Counted from the stretch's first letter, positions 45,791 to 54,486 are shown. The stretch is DNA of 64,000 nt from Humibacillus sp. (GCA_030452985.1 JAKDLG010000004.1:1-64000); one strand, 5' to 3'. Program-made: numbers and translations. Notes: a model not told the origin generated them from the sequence alone.

Positions 45791-46189
45791 TCACCTGTTC
45801 ATCCCGACACCCGAGCGCACCGGAGACTCGTGAGTAGCACCGCTGCGGCCGAAGGCGGACAGCGGCGGCAACCGGCGCGCCCGGTCGGCGAGGTCGTGCA
45901 TCCGGTTCGCGATCGGGGCGCGGGCGCGGCGGGCCAGCTCTGCCTCGAAGTCGATACCCCGCCCCGACAGCGACGCGGAGTGCCGAGCGATCAAATCGGT
46001 GGGTCGCACCCACTCCACACCCCGCGCCCGCCTTCTGGCGATGGGCGTGCCCAGGTCGCCGTCGCGGCGGACGTGGGCGGCCTCCACCGCATCCGGCGTG
46101 CCGGTCTTCTCGACCGGCTCCGACTGCTCATGCCGCCGGTCGGGTGTCTCGTGCTGCTTCTCGTGCTGATCGTGCGGGTTCCCGTTCAT
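45791..46189 (-). CDS. Hypothetical small basic protein of the element
   Basis: 132-residue hydrophilic protein, His/Gln/Glu-rich at the N-terminus (MNGNPHDQHEKQHETPDRRHEQSEPVEK). A possible folded part follows (GVEWVRPTDLIARHSASLSGRGIDFEAELARRARAPIANRMHDLADRARRLPPLSAF). It overlaps the DUF2637 gene stop by four bases, which supports translation. The VRPTDLIARHSA stretch resembles a short DNA-binding helix pair, but I cannot assign a family. Confidence 0.65.
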   Translation of the reverse strand: MNGNPHDQHEKQHETPDRRHEQSEPVEKTGTPDAVEAAHVRRDGDLGTPIARRRARGVEWVRPTDLIARHSASLSGRGIDFEAELARRARAPIANRMHDLADRARRLPPLSAFGRSGATHESPVRSGVGMNR

Positions 46190-46947
46190 CGGGTCGCCTC
46201 CTCACCATCGGTCATCTCAGGGGTGCTCGTGTCAGGAAGGTGCGCACGGGCGAACCAGCGGCCGACCGTGGACGGATGCACACCGAGTTCGCGGGCGATC
46301 CGCTTGTTCGACCACCCCGCGCCCCGCAGGTCCGCCGCCCGGTCCCTGCGCTCCAGTGCCGGTGCGGACGTAGACGTGTCGGGCACGTTCCTGCCCGCCC
46401 GATGGGCTGGCTCGCCCGCGGTGCGCGGCGTGGTCAGCTCTCGCGGCTGTGACGTTGACGGTGCGTCGAGGACCGCGGGGGACGAGGCCGTGGGGTCGGA
46501 GACCGCGGCCTCGGGACCGGCGGTGCCGGGTGCGGGACGGGTGAGAATGACGGTCAGGTGGGTGATCGCCAGCAGCACCACCGGCGGCACCGCCGCCACG
46601 CTGGCGGCCAGCACGCCGGGCACGTCGGCATCGGCGGCGACCACAGCGTGGATCGCGTTGGCGGCCACCGAGACCGCGGCGCCGCCGATCAGCAGCGCCC
46701 ACGGATACCACGCCGTCTTCTGCCCAGCGAGAGCAACGACGGCGACGGTGGCGACGACGATGATGCCGTCCACGATCAGCGGCCACGCCCACGCCTGCCC
46801 CGCACCCACCCCGGACCTGGCGGCCAGGTCCACCAGTGCGGTGAAGGAGAGCCAGAACGCGCCGGCGGCGATGAACACCGTCCCGGACACCGCCGTCACC
46901 ACCGCCCACCGGCGACCCGCTGCCCTGCTCGCGATCGGGGTGGTCAT
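46186..46947 (-). CDS. DUF2637 membrane protein with C-terminal helix-turn-helix
   Basis: 253-residue protein with four hydrophobic helices in the first ~140 residues (VVTAVSGTVFIAAGAFWLSF, WPLIVDGIIVVATVAVVALAG, AVSVAANAIHAVVAA, LAASVAAVPPVVLLAITHLTVIL). It resembles DUF2637/SpdA spread proteins of actinobacterial plasmids. A Pro/Ala linker leads to a resolvase-type HTH (DLRGAGWSNKRIARELGVHPSTVGRWFARA). ATG 46947 overlaps the preceding stop by one base. Confidence 0.85.
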   Translation of the reverse strand: MTTPIASRAAGRRWAVVTAVSGTVFIAAGAFWLSFTALVDLAARSGVGAGQAWAWPLIVDGIIVVATVAVVALAGQKTAWYPWALLIGGAAVSVAANAIHAVVAADADVPGVLAASVAAVPPVVLLAITHLTVILTRPAPGTAGPEAAVSDPTASSPAVLDAPSTSQPRELTTPRTAGEPAHRAGRNVPDTSTSAPALERRDRAADLRGAGWSNKRIARELGVHPSTVGRWFARAHLPDTSTPEMTDGEEATR

Positions 46948-47918
46948 CACAACCCCCACACCCTTGATGACTCGGTTGACGGGCGAGCGGGATCACGGTT
47001 GAACCAGCCGTCCGCGGCCAGCGGCGACGAACCCCGCACCGGTGACGACCCATCGCGCGCGCCACGCCGGGCAGGTGCGGGGTGGACGGTGCGGTAGGCG
47101 GAACGGACCGTGGTGACGATCTCGCGCTCGGCGAGCCCAGCGTGACTGGCGGCCGCGGTCAGCACATCCAGCGCATCCGAGGCGGGGAGCCCGTTCTCCG
47201 CGAGGCGGCACGCGGCCCAGAACAGGCCACGGTTCCGCTCACCTTCACCACGGGCGGCGACCCACGCCGCCAACCGGGACACGTCCACATCGGCGTCCCG
47301 ATCCACACCGCCAGACGCAGGACGGCTCGGTGTGGGGTGGGGGTCGAGGAAGTCCCGCAGCCGCTGCGCGTCTAGGACGCGGGCGGGGCCGGTGTTGACC
47401 TGCTCGACCTGGTACCCGCTTGTGGTGCCCTCGATGGAGCAGGTCGAGGGCGGGACGATGATGTAGCCGCCGTCGCCGCGGAAGTCGATCCCCGCGCGAG
47501 CCGCCTGCCACGACCGCTGCTCCGAGCCGGGCGTGGCCGGGTAGTAGGCGTGCATCCCGCCGGTGGGCGTGCGCACCAGCAGCTCCCACCCGTGCACCAG
47601 CCCGGCGCGGTGGGCACGGTCGAAGCTGGCGCGACCATCGACCGGGCCGTGCACATCGACATCCACCACGACCGCGCCCGAGGCGGCGCCGGTCGGGACG
47701 CCGATGTTCGCCCCCGGCGACTGCCGCCACCACGCCTCAATCTGATCCAGGTTGGTGGTGGCGTCGTGGAAGCCGTGCTCGGTCGCCGGCCGCTTCCCAT
47801 ACGAGGTGCATGGGAAGACCGGCACGCCCGCAGCCGCGAACTCGCGCGCGGCTGCCGACAGCGGCCATGACCCGTTCATCCGAAGCAGGACCGAGGAGAC
47901 GGCGCCGTGCTCGGCCAT
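46947..47918 (-). CDS. Bifunctional DNA primase/polymerase
   Basis: 323-residue Prim-Pol (AEP superfamily) protein. Key features are AAREFAAAGVPVFPCTSYGKRPATEHGFHDATTNLDQIEAWW, the catalytic acidic motif VVVDVDVHG, LVRTPTGGMHAYY with the conserved His, and GIDFRGDGGYIIVPPS. The C-terminus holds a primase-associated helical region (GERNRGLFWAACRLAENG). It probably starts second-strand synthesis of transferred DNA or element replication. The start overlaps the ArdC stop. Confidence 0.9.
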   Translation of the reverse strand: MAEHGAVSSVLLRMNGSWPLSAAAREFAAAGVPVFPCTSYGKRPATEHGFHDATTNLDQIEAWWRQSPGANIGVPTGAASGAVVVDVDVHGPVDGRASFDRAHRAGLVHGWELLVRTPTGGMHAYYPATPGSEQRSWQAARAGIDFRGDGGYIIVPPSTCSIEGTTSGYQVEQVNTGPARVLDAQRLRDFLDPHPTPSRPASGGVDRDADVDVSRLAAWVAARGEGERNRGLFWAACRLAENGLPASDALDVLTAAASHAGLAEREIVTTVRSAYRTVHPAPARRGARDGSSPVRGSSPLAADGWFNRDPARPSTESSRVWGL

Positions 47919-49033
47919 CACAGCCCCCGCGCCTCGAACGCCGGCACCGGTACGGAGCGTGCACCTGGTTCAGGCAACGACGCCACCCGCCGCGGCGAAG
48001 TCGGCTCGGCTGCCGGTCGCGCATGTACGGCTACCTCGCGGTGGGCCGTGTCCCGCTCCAAGCCAGGTGGAGTGCCGTCACCGACCTGCGCGGTGTCGAG
48101 TCGGTCCAGGATCGCCAGGGCGGTCTTGCGGACCCGCTCCCCGGTGGCCTTGACCACCTCCACCGGCTCCTTGCCATCCACCCGAGCGGCCCAGGTGGAG
48201 ACGTACGGGATCGTGTAACCGGAGGTGTCCATCCCGTGGGCGGCGCCGACCATCAAAGCGACGGACTCGGCCTCGACCTCACCGATCCCGCGATGCTGCC
48301 GCGCCTCCTCCTGGTCGGGACCGTGGAGCAGGACATGGCCGAGTTCATGAGCGAGGGTCTTGACCTGCGCGGCGGGGTCCATGTCCTCCCGCACCGCGAC
48401 CGTGTTCGCGGAGTAGTCGGTCATCCCGTTCGCACCGTCGATCATCCCCGCATGCGGCACCCGCAGCACCGCGAACCCGGCCGCCTCCACCTGCTCAGAG
48501 AGGCCGTCCCACAACCCCGCGGGCGCCTCGCCTTCCAGCAAGTTTGGTGCTGGGGGCTCGGGGATCGGGTCACCAGAGGTCTGCGAGGCGTCCCACACAT
48601 AGGCCGGGCGGACGCCCACCATCTTGGAGCGCACCACCTCACCGGCACGCGGCTTCTCACCCTTCCCAAGACGCCGCCAAGACTCCGCATCCGCAGGGTT
48701 CGCCGAGGCAAACCGGCCCGTCACGGGAGCGAGAATCTGATAGCCGGGCTGGCCCTTCTCCACCTGCCGGCCGAGTGTCTGCCACTGCTTGTAGCCGGCC
48801 ACATACGACGGGAACGGCCCCGGAACCCGACCCTGCTCGTAGGCACCCTGATGTTGGTCCCAGATCAGCAGGGTGTTTGAGAACGATCTGGCCCTGAACT
48901 GTGCCGCGAATGCGAGCGCGCGCGACCAGTCCTCACCGGAGACGAGGTGTTCGACCGCCCCGGTCAGGCGCTTGTGCAGCTCATCGAGCTTCGCCTCCCG
49001 CGCCGCCTGCGCTCGCTCTCGTGTCGTCGCCAT
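47918..49033 (-). CDS. ardC: ArdC-like antirestriction protein with metallopeptidase domain
   Basis: 371-residue protein. The N-terminal ArdC ssDNA-binding domain (LTGAVEHLVSGEDWSRALAFAAQFRARSFSNTLLIWDQ, GYKQWQTLGRQVEKGQPGYQILAPV) is followed by a zincin domain with KTLAHELGHVLLHG and the downstream Glu in GEVEAESVALMVG. ArdC proteins protect incoming DNA from restriction. As first gene of the minus-strand backbone it would be expressed early. GGGAGGA precedes the ATG. Confidence 0.9.
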   Translation of the reverse strand: MATTRERAQAAREAKLDELHKRLTGAVEHLVSGEDWSRALAFAAQFRARSFSNTLLIWDQHQGAYEQGRVPGPFPSYVAGYKQWQTLGRQVEKGQPGYQILAPVTGRFASANPADAESWRRLGKGEKPRAGEVVRSKMVGVRPAYVWDASQTSGDPIPEPPAPNLLEGEAPAGLWDGLSEQVEAAGFAVLRVPHAGMIDGANGMTDYSANTVAVREDMDPAAQVKTLAHELGHVLLHGPDQEEARQHRGIGEVEAESVALMVGAAHGMDTSGYTIPYVSTWAARVDGKEPVEVVKATGERVRKTALAILDRLDTAQVGDGTPPGLERDTAHREVAVHARPAAEPTSPRRVASLPEPGARSVPVPAFEARGL

Positions 49034-49078
49034 CGGCGTGTCCTCCCGATACTCTGAGCACCCGGCCGACCAGGCCCG

Positions 49079-49156
49079 GTGACCATTAGGTACGCCGCGA
49101 AAACCAGCAACGACAGACGGACAACGAAACAGGCGATGTGACCGTCAGGTACGGCG
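49079..49156. promoter_or_regulatory. Pair of 19-bp direct repeats upstream of ardC
   Basis: GTGACCATTAGGTACGCCG (49079-49097) and GTGACCGTCAGGTACGGCG (49138-49156) agree at 16 of 19 positions and are 59 bases apart. Read on the minus strand, the near copy overlaps a possible -10 (TACCTA/TAATGG) with a TTGCTG -35. The adjacent AraC-family regulator is the obvious candidate binder. The rest of the 49034-49267 gap shows no gene. Confidence 0.55.
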
Positions 49157-49267
49157 GTCAACCCGACGAGTCCCCACCGGACTACCAGCACTTGACGCCT
49201 TCCGTACCGGGAGGCGGGAAGGCTGCGGTGATCCGTATCGTCGATGCCGCGATCTGTACCTTCAGGA

Positions 49268-50176
49268 TCAGGCGGCAGCTCTCTTCCGGATCATCATCCG
49301 ATAGCGAGTTGGTGTCACACCTACGGCGTGACGAAACATCCGTGCAGCATGGCCGCGACTGCACCACCCCACTTCGCGCATCGCTGCCTCAATCGGCAGG
49401 TCTGTCTCGCGCAGCAGCCGAGCCAGATGCTCGGCTCGTACGGTCGTGAGGTACGTCATGGGGGTCTTGCCGTAAGCGTCCACGAAGATCCGCCCGAGCT
49501 GCGAGGGCGATAGATTTATTGCGGCCGCGAGTCGACCAAGTGTCCAGTCGTCGGCCGGCGCGTCGCGAAGCAGGTGGAGCGCTTCGCGAGCCTCGTCCCG
49601 TAGAGGCGTGAACCGCCGGTGGCGTGGCGTACCAGGGCGACCCGTCCTCCGCAGGTTCGAAGTCCGTCGCACCGGCGACGTCTTCACGTATGGGCTTACG
49701 ATATCGAGCACGCCAAAGAGCAGCGCCTGCATCCGATAGAAACTCTCGGTGCACGGCCCATCGACACTGAGCGCGACCAACTCGTCCAGGAGTGGTGTAA
49801 ATATCCGAGCGCGGTCCTCTCCAAGGCGGAGTATCTGGGCCGACTCGGAGTAGAGCTCGTCGGTGAAGTCATGCGCCTCGAACCGGTCTGCAAGCAGCTC
49901 GGCATGCTGCCAGAAGATCTGGTCGACGACGTAGTCTTGGTCCAGGCAGAGCGTGGTGACGGTGACTAGATCCTCAGGTTCGCTTCCGCACAGGGTGTTG
50001 GCGCCCAGGGCCACGACGTCACCGGCGCATACTGGCCTCTCGCCGAACTCGCTGAGTACGATCGCGGACCCTGCGCGGACGAAGATCAGCTTGACGCAGT
50101 CATGCGCCACGGGCGCGATAGGCACACGGATGCTGCGAGTACGAGCGACGATCGGTTGAAAGCGCACTGAAGGCAT
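49268..50176 (-). CDS. AraC family transcriptional regulator
   Basis: 302-residue regulator. The N-terminal cupin-like half (HDCVKLIFVRAGSAIVLSEFGERPVCAGDVVALGANTLCG) precedes the C-terminal double HTH (WTLGRLAAAINLSPSQLGRIFVDAYGKTPMTYLTTVRAEHLARLLRETDLPIEAAMREVGWCSRGHAARMFRHAVGVTPTRYR). It lies directly upstream of the conjugation operon and similar genes accompany actinobacterial elements, so I infer control of transfer genes. Confidence 0.88.
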   Translation of the reverse strand: MPSVRFQPIVARTRSIRVPIAPVAHDCVKLIFVRAGSAIVLSEFGERPVCAGDVVALGANTLCGSEPEDLVTVTTLCLDQDYVVDQIFWQHAELLADRFEAHDFTDELYSESAQILRLGEDRARIFTPLLDELVALSVDGPCTESFYRMQALLFGVLDIVSPYVKTSPVRRTSNLRRTGRPGTPRHRRFTPLRDEAREALHLLRDAPADDWTLGRLAAAINLSPSQLGRIFVDAYGKTPMTYLTTVRAEHLARLLRETDLPIEAAMREVGWCSRGHAARMFRHAVGVTPTRYRMMIRKRAAA

Positions 50177-50499
50177 ACACGCCCGCTACTGCCGACCCGC
50201 GCCAGGTATGGACTGGGTCATGACGTGCGCCCCTCTCATCGCGAACGCTGGTGGGGCGCCCCGAGGTCTATGGACATCGACGTCCGGCCGACCTCTAGGC
50301 GGGTGTGAGTCGCGAGGCCCTACCCCAGCGTGTTGCGGCGCGCAGCCCTCTGGCCGAGAGGTCGCACAGTGGTGAGGTCGGGCAGTCATGGTCGGCGTTC
50401 TTGGTCCTCTCGCACGGCGGCAAGGCGCTCGCATCCCCGCCCCGAGGGCTTGATCTGGCTTCCGCCGCAGCGGTGCTGACTCGCGGCGCGTGTAAAAAT

Positions 50500-50523
50500 G
50501 TAGCAGATAGTACAATCTACTAC
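50500..50523. promoter_or_regulatory. 24-base imperfect palindrome centred on GTAC
   Basis: Arms GTAGCAGAT and ATCTACTAC flank a GTAC centre; 20 of 24 bases agree with the reverse complement. TACAAT at 50511-50516 within it could serve as a -10 element. It is a likely operator in the AraC/RraA divergent gap. Confidence 0.5.
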
Positions 50524-50731
50524 CACGGATTGGTCCGCGTCGACCGCGTCGGTGTCAGCCTCGGGCGAAGGGAACGTGACTGTCCCGAACCGCTGCAGGT
50601 GGACACTCCGTGGTCAAGAGTGCTGTTCACGCGTATTGGGACGTGTCCTGACCTCCGCCGTGAACACGTCCGGCGGTATTGCAGGCTTCGAGACCCCGGA
50701 GTCCCTGGGTGCATCAGCGCACCAGTATTTC

Positions 50732-50745
50732 GTACTTGACAGTAC
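50732..50745. promoter_or_regulatory. GTACT-TGAC-AGTAC palindrome before the RraA-like gene
   Basis: GTACTTGACAGTAC has perfect 5-bp arms and contains TTGACA, followed by TACATA. It lies 28 bases before the GTG start at 50774, where a repressor would block transcription. Confidence 0.5.
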
Positions 50746-50773
50746 ATAAAAGGCTCTGGCATCGTGATGTCCT

Positions 50774-51472
50774 GTGAGTGGAGAACCTCGTGCGACCAAC
50801 CGCGCAAGCGCCAAGGACCGGCGGGCGCAGGCCGAGCAGATCGGTTGTGCCGACATAGTCGATGCGTTGGGTCGTCGCCACCGCCACGGCGCGCACATCC
50901 TGGGGCTGGAGAGCCCCACCCCCGGCAGGGTCCTCTTCGGACCAGCCGTGACGATCGCCTTCTTCCCCAGTTGCGCTGCAAGCGTCGACCCCGCAGTGCA
51001 CGATTTCCGATCGCTGTTCCGTGAGGCAGTTGGGGACGACTCTGAGGGAAAAGTTCTTGTGCTCGCGACCAATGGCCATCCAGGCGTCTCGGTAGGCGGT
51101 GGAACGAAGCTGGGTCGCGTGCACCACTACGGGCTCGACGGAGTGCTGACAGATGGCCGACTCCGGGACTTCACTGAGCTCCGAACGTACGGGTTCACCT
51201 CGTACTGCGCTGGTGAGGCGGTGGAGGCTGGCGGTGCGCTGATCACTCCACACCGGGCGAATGTTCCCGTGGTGCTGCGCGGTGTCGGCGTCATGCCGGG
51301 CGACTATGTTTTCGCCGACGGGTCGGGTGCGGTCATCATCCCCGCTGCAGAGATCGACGAGATCCTGCTCGGTGCCATAGCGGTCAAGCAGGAGGACGCG
51401 CACTTCCGCGAGCAGATCGCGCAGGAACGCGCCAGTGCCGGGGAGAGCACCCGGGGAGAGCGAGAGCGATGA
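50774..51472 (+). CDS. RraA-like family protein
   Basis: 232-residue member of the RraA/demethylmenaquinone-methyltransferase-like family, which includes HMG/CHA aldolases and RNase E inhibitors. Conserved elements are CADIVDALGRRHRHGAHILGL, RVLFGPAVTIAFFP, SVGGGTKLGRVHHYGLDGVLTDGRLRDFTEL and GVGVMPGDYVFADGSGAVIIPA, with the GG...DG.RD active-site residues kept. The exact activity is unknown. It opens a plus-strand group with DUF1003 and TetR genes; the DUF1003 start overlaps its stop. Confidence 0.85.
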   Translation: MSGEPRATNRASAKDRRAQAEQIGCADIVDALGRRHRHGAHILGLESPTPGRVLFGPAVTIAFFPSCAASVDPAVHDFRSLFREAVGDDSEGKVLVLATNGHPGVSVGGGTKLGRVHHYGLDGVLTDGRLRDFTELRTYGFTSYCAGEAVEAGGALITPHRANVPVVLRGVGVMPGDYVFADGSGAVIIPAAEIDEILLGAIAVKQEDAHFREQIAQERASAGESTRGERER

Positions 51473-52092
51473 CCAAGCCGGAGCGCGACGAGCAAACAGA
51501 GCAGTCACCAGAGTCTGGAAAGGGAAGTGGCGCCGGTTTGCACCGCGCTTCTCGACACCATTCCGAGCCCGAGATGGACGGCCACTTCAGCGACATCGTA
51601 GGCCGCGAGATGTTCGCTTGCCCGCACTGCGGGCACCAACTCAGCATGTTCAGAGAAGCGCGGTCGAGCCCTGGAGACAAGGCCGCTGCCTGGGTGGCGA
51701 GCGTCGCGGGCTCATGGCCGTTCCTGCTGATCCTGGTGGTGGCGATTCTCGCGTGGTTTGTCGTGAACACCATCTTGCCGCTCTTCTATCCCCACCCGAC
51801 GGCCATGCTGGACTATCTAGGAACGGCTCTGGCGATCGTCGCTGCTCTGCAGGGACCGCTGATTCTGCTCACTCAGCGACGGGAGTCCGACCGGGACCGT
51901 GCGCGAGACATCGAGACGTTCCACATCTCTCAGAACACCGAAGCCGATCTGCACTCGATCAGTCATGCCATCAACTCGGTTCTTGAGCAGTGGGAACGCG
52001 ACCGGTCGTCAGGTGCCGTTGACGCACCGGGAGGTAGCGGTGCGCCTGAGAAACCACGGACGGGAGCGACTCGATCGCAGGACTCATCGTGA
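51469..52092 (+). CDS. DUF1003 membrane protein
   Basis: 207-residue protein with a hydrophilic N-terminus containing a CPHCGHQ zinc-knuckle-like motif. Two membrane helices follow (WPFLLILVVAILAWFVVNTILPLFY and MLDYLGTALAIVAALQGPLILL), then QRRESDRDRARDIETFHISQNTEADLHSISHAI, the DUF1003 signature. The family is of unknown function and is linked to stress in several bacteria. ATG overlaps the RraA-like stop. The extra CxxC is unusual and could be redox-active. Confidence 0.82.
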   Translation: MTKPERDEQTEQSPESGKGSGAGLHRASRHHSEPEMDGHFSDIVGREMFACPHCGHQLSMFREARSSPGDKAAAWVASVAGSWPFLLILVVAILAWFVVNTILPLFYPHPTAMLDYLGTALAIVAALQGPLILLTQRRESDRDRARDIETFHISQNTEADLHSISHAINSVLEQWERDRSSGAVDAPGGSGAPEKPRTGATRSQDSS

Positions 52093-52131
52093 CCCCCGAG
52101 GCTGGCGGCTCCAGTCCAGATTGGGGGCACG

Positions 52132-52755
52132 GTGAGTGAGAAGAAGCCGCGACGGCTGACCGCCAAGGGCGAGGCCACCCGTCTGCGTATCGTCGCGGCA
52201 GCCGCCGATCTCATGTACACGCAGGGCGTTGAGGCCACCAGCGTTGACGATGTCATAGAGGCCAGCGGAACGGGCAAGTCTCAGGTTTACCACTACTTCT
52301 CGGACAAGACCGAGTTGGTTGAGGCAGTCGTGAGGGCCCAGATTGAACGGGTGCTTGGCGAGCAGGCACCATTCCTCGACGACCTGCGCACGATGCGCGG
52401 CTTCGAGCGTTGGCGGGATGCGATCGTGGTAGGAGTGCGTGGTTGGCGAGGTGCTCACGGCTGTCCGATGGGGTCGCTGGCGGGCGAGATCGCTGGCCGG
52501 TGTGAAACTGCGCGTGAGAATCTCCAACGAGGATTCAGCGTCTGGCAGCACTGGTTCCGTCTCGGACTGGAGCGCATGCAGGACTCAGGCGAGCTACGGC
52601 CGGACGCAGACCCTGAAGAGCTAGCCGTCGGTCTGATGGCCGCTGTCCAAGGCGGGTACCTCCTCGTCAAGACCACACGGGACGAGCGCAGCATGGCGAT
52701 CGCGCTCGACATGGCTCTCGATTCCATCCGCGTCGCGCTGAGCGCCGCAGAGTGA
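52132..52755 (+). CDS. TetR family regulator 1 (LmrA/YxaF type)
   Basis: 207-residue repressor. The HTH is RIVAAAADLMYTQGVEATSVDDVIEASGTGKSQVYHYFSDKTELVEAVV. The C-terminal domain has the LmrA/YxaF-type GCPMGSLAGEIAG motif with a conserved Cys, and LAVGLMAAVQGGYLLVKTTRD. It is clearly paralogous to the TetR at 61441-62082. It probably controls the redox cargo genes around it, and the conserved Cys could sense oxidants or electrophiles. Confidence 0.88.
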   Translation: MSEKKPRRLTAKGEATRLRIVAAAADLMYTQGVEATSVDDVIEASGTGKSQVYHYFSDKTELVEAVVRAQIERVLGEQAPFLDDLRTMRGFERWRDAIVVGVRGWRGAHGCPMGSLAGEIAGRCETARENLQRGFSVWQHWFRLGLERMQDSGELRPDADPEELAVGLMAAVQGGYLLVKTTRDERSMAIALDMALDSIRVALSAAE

Positions 52756-52772
52756 ACTGCGGGGGAGGGCAC

Positions 52773-53165
52773 ATGCCTTCTGAAGCACGAGTTCCAGAGC
52801 TCGCGCGCGATTCCACGAGCCATGCCATGGTGAGGAGTTGTGCCCCCGACTCTCACAGTTCGAGCTCTATCCACTCGATGCCTCCCGAGCATGATGGTGC
52901 GAGTCAGGCCACAGCCAGCTTGCAGGCAATGGTCGATCGGGTTCCTGAAGGCTGGACCGTCGTCGCATACGAAGGTCGCTCATACGGATTGACCCGTACC
53001 ACGCGAGTGCATGGCCAGAGCATCAGCATCTCGGCCGAGGAGCTAGGAGGGGACGACCTGATCAGCGCCAACGTGTACCGCACTCGCAAAGCAGAGCACC
53101 TACGGCCCTGTGAGGTATCCGAAGCCAAGGTGCTGGCATTCCTGCGCGGATGGACGCCCGCATGA
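52773..53165 (+). CDS. Small conserved protein of unknown function
   Basis: 130 residues from ATG 52773 (GGGGAGGG upstream); a GTG at 52752 overlaps the TetR stop. The first ~50 residues look unstructured. The C-terminal ~80 ([71 protein letters not shown]) form a compact conserved-looking domain with one Cys. I recall similar actinobacterial proteins filed loosely with methionine sulfoxide reductases, but there is no Msr active site, so I give no function. Confidence 0.65.
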   Translation: MPSEARVPELARDSTSHAMVRSCAPDSHSSSSIHSMPPEHDGASQATASLQAMVDRVPEGWTVVAYEGRSYGLTRTTRVHGQSISISAEELGGDDLISANVYRTRKAEHLRPCEVSEAKVLAFLRGWTPA

Positions 53166-53194
53166 GCCCTCGCGACACTCTGTCAGCAGGATCA

Positions 53195-53219
53195 GGAATC
53201 CACGCCGAATCCTCTGGTG
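53195..53219 (+). promoter_or_regulatory. Possible SigR-type promoter of mshC
   Basis: GGAAT (53195-53199) is followed after 17 bases by GTG (53217-53219), 28 bases before the mshC start. This is one base short and one base off the GGAAT-N18-GTT consensus for actinobacterial SigR-type disulfide-stress promoters. Confidence 0.4.
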
Positions 53220-53247
53220 TGGCTTCATCGACTACGAGGACCACGAC

Positions 53248-54486
53248 ATGTTGGCATGGCCCCGTCTAGAGATTCCACGCTTGGATGTACACGGGCCCGC
53301 AGTCTCGGTCTATGACACTGAGAACCGATCCTTGGTGACGTTGCCGCCGAATGACGCCGCGCGGATGTACGTCTGCGGCATCACACCCTACGACTCCACT
53401 CATCTCGGCCATGCGGCAACCTACGTCGGCTTTGACCTACTCAACCGCGCCCTTCGAAACGCCGGGCACGATGTCATCTATGTTCAGAACGTCACCGACA
53501 TCGATGACCCGCTGCTGGAACGCGCCCACGCGCGAGGCATTCCCTGGAGTGATCTCGCACAACGCGAGACCGAGCGATTCCGACAGGACATGACAGCCTT
53601 ACGCGTCCTGCCACCCGCACACTTCGTCGGAGTCTCCGAGGCCGTCACCAAGATCATCTCTCGCATCGAGATGTTGAAGGAGCGCGGCTCTATCTACCGA
53701 GTGGGAACCGACCTCTACTTCGAGGTGTCTGCCGACCCATCCTTCGGCCGCGTATCGTCACTCGACCGCGATGTGATGTTGAAGGACTTCGCCGAGCGTG
53801 GCGGTGACCCCGATCGGAGAGGCAAGCGCGACCCGCTCGACTGCCTGGTTTGGCGCGGCGAGCGGCAAGGGGAGCCGTCCTGGCCCAGTCCGTGGGGGCC
53901 GGGACGACCCGGTTGGCACATCGGATGCACCACAATCGCCCAGGAACATCTGGGATCATCCTTCGACGTACAGGGCGGAGGACGAGACCTGGCATTCCCG
54001 CACCACGAGATGTCCGCAGGACTCGGTCATGTCATTCATCCACAGCATCGGTTCGCGCAGACCTTCGTCCATGCCGGGATGGTTGCGTACGACGGCGAGA
54101 AGATGTCGAAGTCGCGCGGAAACCTGGTCTTCGTCTCCTCTCTGCGAAAGCAAGGAGTGGACCCTGCGGCCATCCGCCTCGCCCTCATGCGGCACCACTA
54201 TCGATCAAGCTGGGAGTGGACAGACGCCGAAATCTCGGCCGCACTCGACACATTGAAGCAGTGGCGTCGTGCCCTGGCTCTCGGTAGCGGGGCGCCGGCA
54301 GCACCGGTCGAGCAGGCCGTGCTCTCGGCACTAGCCGCCGACCTTGACGCTCCGGCCGCAGTCACCATTTTGCAGGAGTGGGTTGACGCCTCGCTTGGTA
54401 CCGACACAGTGGCAGACAAGCGAGACAGCTCTGCCCCTATGACGGTTCGACGTCTGGCGGACGCCTCACTCGGTCTCTTGCTCTGA
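53248..54486 (+). CDS. mshC: L-cysteine:1D-myo-inositol 2-amino-2-deoxy-alpha-D-glucopyranoside ligase MshC
   Basis: Joins cysteine to GlcN-inositol, the penultimate step of mycothiol synthesis. The 412-residue product has the cysteinyl-tRNA-synthetase-like fold with [20 protein letters not shown] (HIGH equivalent and zinc Cys), [28 protein letters not shown] (zinc Cys), FPHHE and the EKMSKSRGN loop. The MLAWPR start and [34 protein letters not shown] separate MshC from CysS. Length is exactly typical. Actinobacteria normally keep mshC in the core genome, so this is probably an extra copy carried as cargo. Confidence 0.93.
   Translation: MLAWPRLEIPRLDVHGPAVSVYDTENRSLVTLPPNDAARMYVCGITPYDSTHLGHAATYVGFDLLNRALRNAGHDVIYVQNVTDIDDPLLERAHARGIPWSDLAQRETERFRQDMTALRVLPPAHFVGVSEAVTKIISRIEMLKERGSIYRVGTDLYFEVSADPSFGRVSSLDRDVMLKDFAERGGDPDRRGKRDPLDCLVWRGERQGEPSWPSPWGPGRPGWHIGCTTIAQEHLGSSFDVQGGGRDLAFPHHEMSAGLGHVIHPQHRFAQTFVHAGMVAYDGEKMSKSRGNLVFVSSLRKQGVDPAAIRLALMRHHYRSSWEWTDAEISAALDTLKQWRRALALGSGAPAAPVEQAVLSALAADLDAPAAVTILQEWVDASLGTDTVADKRDSSAPMTVRRLADASLGLLL

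Larger units (their letters stand above)
50177..50773. other. 597-base gap with AT-rich dyads, no convincing gene
   Basis: Frames here have poor codon usage and no recognisable protein. The notable content is an AT-richer stretch near 50490-50525 and two dyads (50500-50523 and 50732-50745) upstream of the RraA-like gene. The first half may be the promoter region of the AraC gene. Confidence 0.6.

Noticed and set aside
49268-50176. Idea that the right end of the element lies near the AraC gene
   Set aside because: I could not find a copy of the tRNA 3' end or any other border repeat there, so no boundary is claimed.
50305-50739. 144-residue plus-strand frame in the AraC-RraA gap
   Set aside because: No family resemblance, poor codon bias and it crosses the AT-rich regulatory dyads.
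52773-53165. Calling the small protein before mshC a methionine sulfoxide reductase
   Set aside because: It lacks both the GCFWG motif of MsrA and the RYCxNS motif of MsrB; only its neighbourhood is suggestive.
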